Both the position numbers and the translations under genes were made by a program. The notes beneath the pieces are model-generated. The model ran no database searches, was not told the DNA's origin, and saw only the letters and a program-made list of their open reading frames with translations. This document shows positions 56,035 to 64,000 of a stretch of 64,000 nucleotides of DNA, piece by piece. This stretch comes from Channallabes apus. Its lineage: Eukaryota > Chordata > Actinopteri > Siluriformes > Clariidae. The stretch covers positions 2,787,001 through 2,851,000 of the forward strand of contig CM060112.1 in the NCBI GenBank assembly GCA_030522415.1. The letters run 5' to 3'. Position 1 is the first letter of the stretch. Each line of letters begins with the position of its first letter.

Positions 56035-56235
56035 ATTAATCAAAACAAACTCTGGAAATTAATCAATGAACAAATGATCAAGTGAATCCGTGGGAAAAAA
56101 TTATTCTGTGCTAATCAGCGAATGAAGGAAGAAATCAGAAAATAAATGAGCGAACAAGTCAGTAAAAAGGAATCAATAAACACATCAGCAACTGAACCTG
56201 TGAACAAATTAGCAAAGGAACCAATAAACAAATCT
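56035..56235. repeat. Degenerate tandem array (AATCAATAAACAAATCAGC type)
   Basis: GAAATTAATCAA, GAACAAATGATCAAGTGA, GAACAAGTCAGTAAAAAGGA, GAACAAATTAGCAAAGGAAC and similar, with units of about 16-22 bp. Bases 56236-56470 are unique. Confidence 0.6.
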
Positions 56236-56470
56236 TTTGTGAATCTTTTAGTTCTATGGACGTAAGTGACTCCGGTCTCTCTGGTCATGTGTTCGTAAAG
56301 AAGAAGTTTTAAGTGAAATGAAAAGTTAAACAAGTCTTTTATCTGGAACACAGACTCAGTGTTTAATTGATTCCTCACTGGTGTTTACGTCAGGCTTCAG
56401 TTATCGACGCCGTCCGAGAGCCTGCCATGATGAACACTGTAGGTCACACACTCAGGTGCAGCTCATCTAC

Positions 56471-56473
<3 letters not shown>

Positions 56474-56514
<41 letters not shown>
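56474..56514. repeat. (TG)20 microsatellite
   Basis: Uninterrupted TG run. Shorter CA and TG runs lie at 56694-56718 and 57092-57116. Confidence 0.93.
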
Positions 56515-56517
<3 letters not shown>

Positions 56518-56884
56518 GTGTTTATTAATGAGTCACACAACACCAGAGATGTTTCTCATTAAGAGGATGCAACATGGCCGCCGACCGGCAGCTATTTTTA
56601 ACACCAGCTGCATCTCACTGTATCCATGACAACCGAGCGGAGGAAATCCTTCAGCATGACACATAGTGATAAAGGCAGACTTGCAAGAAGAAACACACAC
56701 ACACACACATACACACACAGAGTCATATACATTTAATGAGACCTCACACTCATTTGGAGTTGTTTAAGAAAAAGAGTGTGAGTACCAGGCAGCAGGTTTC
56801 CTTCCTTCCTTCCTGTTATCGTATTTCCTCCTTTGCTTTTCTTTCATCTTGTTTAATTTTCTCACCTTCTTTTTCCCTGTGTGA

Positions 56885-56928
56885 TGTACATTTACATTTA
56901 GGCATTTGGCAGACGCTCTTATCCAGAT
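56885..56928 (-). repeat. V-SINE tail fragment
   Basis: ACATTTACATTTAGGCATTT followed by GGCAGACGCTCTTATCCAGA is the reversed tail of the SINE at 3772-3971. Only the last ~44 bp are present. Confidence 0.75.
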
Positions 56929-58294
56929 GTGCAGTGGTACAGTACAGTGGTGTGTCTCCTTCACATGGTCTCAGGTGTGTAGATAAAGTGTCACACGTAA
57001 AGGCACACACCTGGACAGGTTCTTGTTAAAGCATGTACAGTAAGAGGTGTGTGGGTGTCTCACTGTGAGATCTTATGAGTGTGTCATTGCTGTATGTGTG
57101 TGTGTGTGTGTGTGTGGTGGAGAAACCTCTTTTTTGCAGAGACTGTCAGTCTCTCTCCCTCTGTCTCTTACATACACACACAAATACACAGACAGTAAGA
57201 GCTGTATGACTCACACTGTGTGCTGTAATCATTTGCCATCTGTACACACACCTGGATTTATGATAATTCACTTAAGTGCTTAGCACAGATCCTGGTCATG
57301 AGCACTAAATTCCTCCCATCCTAAGCAGCTCAGAGAGAGACACCTTCTGCAGAACGTCAGCAGCTCAATGCCAATACTTGGAGTTAAATCATAGTAAAGG
57401 ATTATTGTATCCTGTGTGCATATAAAACCTGAAAGATCTCCAGGTCCTGAGATCTCTCGAATGTAGTCATTGGCAAGGAGGAAGGTGAAGGAGAGTTCTG
57501 TAGCCCAGTGGCCCTGAGAAGGTGGGGACCAAGTAATTAGAGGTAATCCCTGTCTGATAGACTCGTCATTATCCTGTTAATCTGCAGATCAGACTGTGCA
57601 GGTCAGGTGATGTTAACCCATAACCTTTTAATCCAGTGTTAATCCCAGGAAGCTCACAAAAGACAAACGTAGGGGTTCCACGTCTTCACGTTTTAATCGC
57701 TGACAGATGAAGATATTTCTGTGAAATCAGACTCTCTCTCAGCCTGGAAAGCTCCTGAGGCTAATTCTGAGGATTTAGAAAATGATACGCCAAATTAAGG
57801 ACTTATTATATATGCATTAAGAGCGGCAAAGTGATCATTACGCACGTATTACCCTCACAGCGGCTGTACAGACCACCAGCAGCCAGCAGCTCCCGCATCT
57901 ACATCGTTAACACGAGATGTGTTTCCTCATGACCATCGCTAACGCTCCACTCGGAGACTCACAAAGTTTCATGTCACGGATGTCTGGATTCATTAAAGAC
58001 CAGCGGAACGTGTGTGTGCTGATCTAACAGCAGGTTCTTCTGAGGATTGGATCAAAATAACACACGGTTTGTGAGTTTGAAGTAAAGGGATTGTTCGATT
58101 CCTTTCAAGTCCAGCTTACAATAAAACTAAAGTGCATGGAGGTACTTTACATTGTCGGTCATTAAACGTTTTCCCGCTCAGCACAGCAAGTGTGAAGGTT
58201 GTCAGGAAGATACTGTAGAGCCACTGAGCTAAATCAAGTGTGTTTAGCTCCAGTGTATTTAGCACAAATATAACTTTTCTATAACTGGAAGCAT
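56929..58294. other. Unique stretch, possibly with conserved non-coding DNA
   Basis: Complex non-repetitive DNA. The part 57440-57700 contains AAGTAATTAGAGGTAATCCC (homeodomain-like TAATTA and TAATCC cores) and GATTAACA/TTAATC strings. No exon recognised. Confidence 0.25.
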
Positions 58295-58557
58295 CTGGCT
58301 AACCATAACTAGCCATATGGGAAACAGGAACCAGCTATATGGCTACAAAGAACAAGCCATATAGCTAAGAGGAACTAATCTTATGGATAATTGGATATAG
58401 CTGTATGGCTAGGTAGAACTAGCCGTATGGCTAACTGAAACTAACCATATGGCTAAGTGGAACTAGCTGTATGGCTAATGGGAACTAGCCTTATGACTAA
58501 CAAGAACTAGCCATACTGCTAAGGGGAATTAACCTTATGGCTAACTGGAACTAGCCA

Positions 58558-58626
58558 TTTAATTCAATTTTATTTGTATAGCACTTTTAACAATTGACTT
58601 TGTTGCAAAGCAGCTTCACACAGTCT
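58558..58626 (-). repeat. LINE 3' tail fragment, first copy
   Basis: TTTAATTCAATTTTATTTGT, ATAGCACTTTTAACAATTGA and CTTTGTTGCAAAGCAGCTTC: the same 3' end as at 22263. Only about 70 bp long, minus strand. Confidence 0.75.
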
Positions 58627-58711
58627 GACTAACCAGAACTAGCTTTATGGCTACCAAGAACTAGCCATACTGCTAAGGGGAATTAACCTTATGGCTAACT
58701 GGAACTAGCCA

Positions 58712-58780
58712 TTTAATTCAATTTTATTTGTATAGCACTTTTAACAATTGACTTTGTTGCAAAGCAGCTTCACACAGTCT
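58712..58780 (-). repeat. LINE 3' tail fragment, second copy
   Basis: Identical by eye to 58558-58626 and 154 bp away in the same orientation, with the same array flanks. It therefore arose by duplication, not by a second insertion. Confidence 0.75.
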
Positions 58781-58930
58781 GACTAACCAGAACTAGCTTT
58801 ATGGCTACCAAGAACTAGCCATACTGCTAAGTGATGGGAAACGGGAACTAGCTGTATGGCTAACTGGAACTAGCCATAGGGCTAAGAGGGACACTATGGG
58901 AATCTGGAACTAGCTGTATGGCTATTGCTC

Positions 58931-61584
58931 TGTGAAAGACTTGTATAACTTACAGTAATAAACAGTTTTCCATGCTATATTGAATTCCTCCCACTGTAAC
59001 ATTTTCATTCTTCAGCATGACTTTATTCAAATCTGTGGAGATCATCGTCTGTGGCACCTGAATGTGTTCAGATTTGAATTCCTGTCTTTACTACGACGGT
59101 TCTCATGTGTTTCTCCCCACTCTCTGGTTGTTAAGACCCTGATGGAGAGGAGAAGTTCGGGGCTTTAGACTGGGGTGCAGAAGCCTGAATAGGCTTAAAG
59201 TCTCTTAATCATTAGAGTGCACATTGTTCAGTCTATTTTAGGTCGCGATTTGTTCATTAGCTGGAAAGGCTGTTCAGGGCAGAATGTCTAATTCCACCGG
59301 TCACGTCTGATTCATGCTGTTTGAGACCTGATCATCTCTCTCATCACATCACGGTGCTGATTCTCAGAGAGCGGATGTCAGAGCTAAGAGCTGTATATTA
59401 AGGGTTTGTTTACACAGCAGGACAAAAATGTTATCTGATTTAATTTGTTTGTCACATTTGCACTCAGATTTACATTGGTTAGTATGTAAATACGATGAGT
59501 AGAGCGGGACAGAATTCACTGAGACGGTGAGATTTTAACTTTGATTCATGCATAGACTACAAAATAAGGCGATATGTCATGTCTTTATTTCTTTCAAACC
59601 AAACAAAAATTTAAATAAAGCAAAACCCTTTCAAACTGTCAGTGAATTTGAAGTTACAGAAAGGTCATTTTCATTTAAATGAGGTGAAATAATTATAATT
59701 TTTTTAAGTATACAGACCATTTGCAACTCAAAACAGAAACGTTGAGGACATTTATGCTACTTAATGACTAAAGAATCGATCGTAGTGTTGTGATAGATTC
59801 ACAACATATTGCTATTATATAGCTTTACTCCTTCTCAGTACATTATCGGATTTTGTCAAAAACATAAAAAACATAAAAGTTCACGCAAATTCAAGCGCAT
59901 TTTGTGAGTGTCTCGTTTGAATTTTACCATCAAACCAAGCTTAAAAAAAACATTCAAGTTTCATGATGAAAGCTCAGTGTTAAATATTGTCAAATATTGA
60001 TAAAAGCTGATTCGCCAGTGGTGTAAAACAGGTCCTCTTTAAAAAGCGATGTCGCAAATAGATACACCATGACAAGATGTTAATGATTAATGGGTTTTAC
60101 ACTCTGATGAGTAGTTTGACAACAAACTTTGTGTTTTTGGGTTTTTGCTATTTAAGGAAGGTGGGCGGAGCTAAATGGTTCTGGAGGGTTATTTCGTAGT
60201 TTGGAAGAAACCAAGGAATCACAGGTTTCTGATCTCATTGTTTCAAATAAACATGACCATTTAGTTTTATATACAGAATTGATTTATATATTGATTTGTG
60301 TGTGTTATTTTGTGGAGAGTGTTGATGCGTTTGTAATGTAATGTCGCTGTTCTTAGTGATGGTGATGGAGGCTAAAGCCAGGGCAGGATGCTGCAGGATC
60401 CTCAGCGCTCCGAGCGCAGGACTGTGCTGGTGGCGTTTAAGGAAGTCGTTCGTTTAAATCAGTCTAAAAGAGGAAACTAGGTCAGAGTGGAGGGAAGCCG
60501 CTGCATCTCGCTTACAGATCCCGGGTTCTTTATTCCACACCCAGCTCGTTAATCAGCCATACAATCACACACTGCTGTAAATAAACCATGCGGCAGCTCA
60601 GAGTGAGGAGACAGAGGGAGTGTCTCTGACGAGCTCCGCCCCCTCTCTCAGACAGATTCAGCAGAGTTAGTAAAGCGGTGTGTGAACTTTTCCTCATCAG
60701 CCAGAACTCGCAGGTCCGAGTCAGCGAGGAGCCAAGAAGCTCCGAGTGAAGGAAAACGACGCAAACAACTTCCTGCCAAACAGCGTCTAGAATAAAGCAC
60801 TAAATACAGCGGTGCAGAAAACATGCTCCAGTCTCACTGGCCCGTCCACAACAACAGACAAACACTTTAGACAACATGAGTTTATGTTTCACACATAATT
60901 AAGAGAAACTCTCCTGCTTTCACTCATTCTTTCATTATTTTTTCCTTTTCCACTACTTTTTTGTATCTTCCCTTTTCATGATATATATTTTCATGATATA
61001 TTTCTTCCACTCTTTTTATTAGTTTTTTTTTAGATTCAATATTTCATTTCTGTTTGCTTTTGTTTACTTCTTTTATTTTCTTTCTTTCTTTCTTTCTTTC
61101 TTTCTTTTGTTCTTTCGCATTTACACCTTTCTTCATTCCATACTCCCATCATTAATTCCATATTCCTTTATTGTTTTTATTTTTTATTATTTTTTCCATA
61201 CTTGGCTCTTCAAACCTGTAAAATTATATTTACTTATTTTCTTTACATTTTCTCTTTCTTTCTGCACATTGCTCTATCTTTCTAATTAGTTTCTAATGTA
61301 TTTCTTTCTATTTCATTTGTGTCTTTCTTCATTCCTTTCTCGCTTGTAGCTGTCATTTTCCTTCTTTTCTTTCGCTGTTGGTTTAAGAAAAGTTTAAGAA
61401 AAGGTGTAAAGGGTAATATTGTAGATTGTGGAATGAAATAAAGACTGTGATTCCTGCTGTCTCTAATCTCATTAATTATGGCTCAGGAATCAGTTTAACC
61501 CATCGTGGTGCATGAGGTTAATTAACTAATTATTGTGGAGTTCCCTCGTGGTTCATACTTCATGCTCCGGTTTCCATAAAGAAA
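58931..61584. other. Unique stretch, no gene seen
   Basis: AT-rich unique DNA, with a T-rich part (60900-61400) that includes a TTTC tetramer run at 61078-61107. I recognise no exon, RNA gene or mobile element. Confidence 0.45.
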
Positions 61585-64000
61585 GTGTTTCCTGATACAG
61601 AGCGGTGTTTCCTGACAAATCCGTGTTTCCTGACAAATCTGTGTTTCCTGACACAGCGCGGTGTTTTCTGACAGAGTGGTGTTTCCTGACACAGAGCAGT
61701 GTTTCCTGACACAGAGCAGTGTTTCCTGACACAGTGTGGTATTTCCTGACACAGAGCAGTGTTTCCTGACACAGAGCAGTGTTTCCTGATACAGAGCGGT
61801 GTTTCCTGATACAGAACGGTGTTTCCTGACACAGAGCGGTGTTTCCTGACACAGAGCAGTGTTTCCTGACACAGAGCAGTGTTTCCTGACACAGTGTGGT
61901 GTTTCCTGACACAGAGCAGTGTTTCCTGACACAGTGTGGTATTTCCTGACACAGAGCAGTGTTTCCTGACACAGAGCAGTGTTTCCTGATACAGAGCGGT
62001 GTTTCCTGATACAGAACGGTGTTTCCTGATACAGAGTGGTGTTTCCTGATACAGAGTGGTGTTTCCTGACACAGCGTGGTGTTTCCTGATACAGAACGGT
62101 GTTTCCTGATACAGATCGGTGTTTCCTGACATAGAGTGGTGTTTCCTGATACAGAGTGGTGTTTCCTGACACAGAGCAGTGTTTCCTGACACAGAGCGGT
62201 GTTTCCTGACACAGAGCAGTGTTTCCTGACACAGTGTGGTGTTTCCTGACACAGAGCAGTGTTTCCTGACACAGTGTGGTATTTCCTGACACAGAGCAGT
62301 GTTTCCTGACACAGAGCAGTGTTTCCTGATACAGAGCGGTGTTTCCTGATACAGAACGGTGTTTCCTGATACAGAGTGGTGTTTCCTGATACAGAGTGGT
62401 GTTTCCTGACACAGCGTGGTGTTTCCTGATACAGAACGGTGTTTCCTGATACAGATCGGTGTTTCCTGACATAGAGTGGTGTTTCCTGATACAGAGTGGT
62501 GTTTCCTGACAAATCCGTGTTTCCTGACACAGAGCAGTGTTTCCTGATACAGAGCAGTGTTTCCTGACACAGAGCAGTGTTTCCTGACACAGAGTGGTGT
62601 TTCCTGATACAGCGTGGTGTTTCCTGACAAAGTGTGGTGTTTCCTGACAAATCTGTGTTTCCTGACACAGAGCGGTGTTTTCTGACAGAGTGGTGTTTCC
62701 TGACACAGCGCTGTGTTTCCTGACACTGAGCGGTGTTTCCTGATACAGAGCGGTGTTTCCTGACACAGAGTGGTGTTTCCTGACACAGAGCGGTGTTTCC
62801 TGACAAATCCGTGTTTCCTGACCAATCTGTGTTTCCTGACACAGAGCGGTGTTTTCTGACAGAGTGGTGTTTCCTGATACAGCATGGTGTTTCCTGACAC
62901 AGAGCAGTGTTTCCTGACACAGCGTGGTGTTTCCTGACACAGAGCAGTGTTTCCTGACAAATCTGTGTTTCCTGACAAATCTGTGTCTCCTGACACAGAG
63001 CGGTGTTTTCTGATACAGAGCAGTGTTTCCTGACACAGAGTGGTGTTTCCTAATAGAGATCGGTGTTTCCTGACACAGAGCGGTGTTTTCTGACAGAGGG
63101 GTGTTTCCTGATACAGAGCGGTGTTTTCTGACACAGAGTGGTGTTTCCTGATACAGAGTGGTGTTTCCTGATACAGAGCGGTGTTTCCTGACAAATCCAT
63201 GTTTCCTGACACAGAGCGGTGTTTCCTGACACAGAGTGGTGTTTCCTGATACAGAGCGGTGTTTCCTGACAAATCCGTGTTTCCTGACACAGAGCGGTGT
63301 TTTCTGACAGAGTGGTGTTTCCTGACACAGCGTGGTGTTTCCTGACACAGAGCAGTGTTTTCTGACACAGCGTGGTCTTTCCTGACGCAGAGGGGTGTTT
63401 CCTGATACCGAGCGGTGTTTCTTGACACAGAGTCGTGTTTCCTGATACAGAGCGGTGTTTCCTGACACAGAGTGGTGTTTCCTGATACAGAGCGGTGTTT
63501 CCTGATACAGAGCGGTGTTTCCTGATACAGTGTGGTGTTTCCTGACAAATCTGTGTTTCCTGACAAATCTGTGTTTCCTGACACAGCGCGGTGTTTTCTG
63601 ACAAAGTGGTGTTTCCTGACACAGACCTGTGTTTCCTGACACAGAGCGGTGTTTCCTGATACAGATCGGTGTTTCCTGACACAGAGTGGTGTTTCCTGAC
63701 ACAGAGCGGTGTTTCCTGACACAGAGCGGTGTTTCCTGATACAGATCGGTGTTTCCTGACACAGAGCGGTGTTTCCTGACACAGAGCGGTGTTTCCTGAC
63801 ACAGAGCGGTGTTTCCTGATACAGAGTGGTGTTTCCTGATACAGAGTGGTGTTTCCTGACAAATCTGTGTTTCCTGACAAATCTGTGTTTCCTGACACAG
63901 AGCGGTGTTTTCTGACAGAGTGGTGTTTCCTGACACAGAGCGGTGTTTCCTGACACAGAGCGGTGTTTCCTGACACAGAGCGGTGTTTCCTGATACAGAG
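61585..64000. repeat. 20-bp minisatellite TGTTTCCTGACACAGAGCGG, runs off the window
   Basis: Roughly 120 units. Most are 20 bp (variants GATACAGAG, ACAGAGCAG, ACAGTGTGG, ACAGCGTGG); two kinds of 18-bp unit also occur: TGTTTCCTGACAAATCTG and TGTTTTCTGACAGAGTGG. All three minus-strand frames are open for hundreds of codons because no unit contains a stop. Since 20 is not a multiple of 3, each frame spells the same 20-residue peptide repeat (SGNTALCQETPLCVRKHRSV) in a different phase. No start context, splice sites or flanking gene support translation, so I call it a repeat and not a gene. Confidence 0.95.

Larger units (their letters stand above)
58295..58930. repeat. ~22-bp minisatellite (GGAACTAGCCATATGGCTAA) holding duplicated LINE tails
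   Basis: Units such as GGAACTAGCCATATGGCTAA and GGAACTAGCTGTATGGCTAA repeat about 20 times. Two identical LINE 3' tails interrupt the array at 58558-58626 and 58712-58780. The whole piece from about 58501 to 58831 is a direct duplication with a 154-bp period. The unit contains the palindrome CCATATGG. Confidence 0.88.

Noticed and set aside
61522..63976. Very long open frames (up to about 800 codons) on the minus strand
   Set aside because: They are translations of a stop-free 20-bp minisatellite, equally open in all three frames, with no codon bias, promoter or domain. Listed as a repeat.

Overview
The window looks like non-coding DNA of a ray-finned fish, possibly an otophysan such as a catfish (inference, low confidence at that level). 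The evidence is long CA/TG microsatellites, many Tc1-like DNA transposons, a V-SINE (DANA/Mermaid type), CR1/L2-type and RTE-type LINEs, a Ty3/gypsy element, and PIF/Harbinger and hAT derivatives. I recognise no exon of a host protein gene and no functional tRNA or rRNA gene. Every coding similarity I can support belongs to a transposable element (TE), and nearly all are broken by stops, frameshifts, deletions or insertions. The window is probably intergenic or lies in a large intron. Family names rest on remembered consensus motifs, not on a search. Layout. 0-9.7 kb: a candidate regulatory block with four perfect octamer motifs (736-1089), a decayed Tc1-like transposase (2.2-2.6 kb), a V-SINE (3.8 kb), a truncated Tc1 element (5.3-6.5 kb), then three related hAT-like non-autonomous elements and a degenerate minisatellite (6.5-9.7 kb). 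9.7-22 kb: mostly unique DNA with a Tc1 fossil (16 kb), an RTE LINE nested in the CA tract of a SINE-like repeat (17.1-18.5 kb), a mariner fossil (20.2-20.6 kb) and a possible conserved non-coding block (20.8-21.6 kb). 22.0-32.8 kb: a 21-bp degenerate tandem array split by about 10.4 kb of nested TEs. The outer frame is a minus-strand CR1/L2-type LINE with ORF1 esterase, ORF2 endonuclease and reverse transcriptase. It is itself interrupted by a plus-strand L2, a gypsy element and a PIF/Harbinger MITE, and the gypsy element contains a second PIF/Harbinger derivative. 32.8-43.5 kb: unique DNA, microsatellites, four Tc1/pogo-type fragments, a polypurine tract flanked by homologous segments, and a tandem array interrupted by a hAT element (perfect 8-bp target duplication) that holds a solo LTR. 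43.5-52.8 kb: mostly unique DNA plus a Tc1 element whose inverted repeat carries a 614-bp hairpin-bearing insertion. 52.8-55.3 kb: a 2.5-kb array of roughly 17-bp units. 55.7-61.6 kb: LINE tails, two degenerate arrays and unique DNA. 61.6-64.0 kb: a 20-bp minisatellite that runs off the end of the window. How the parts relate. The recurring theme is about ten minisatellites with periods of 12 to about 23 bp, several of which served as TE landing sites, so insertions can be ordered in time. Two hAT-like families with different ends share an ETS-site-bearing internal module that looks like a mobile promoter. The strongest leads are that module, the octamer cluster, the layered TE island, the solo LTR inside a hAT inside a minisatellite, and the hairpin-bearing insert in the Tc1 inverted repeat.
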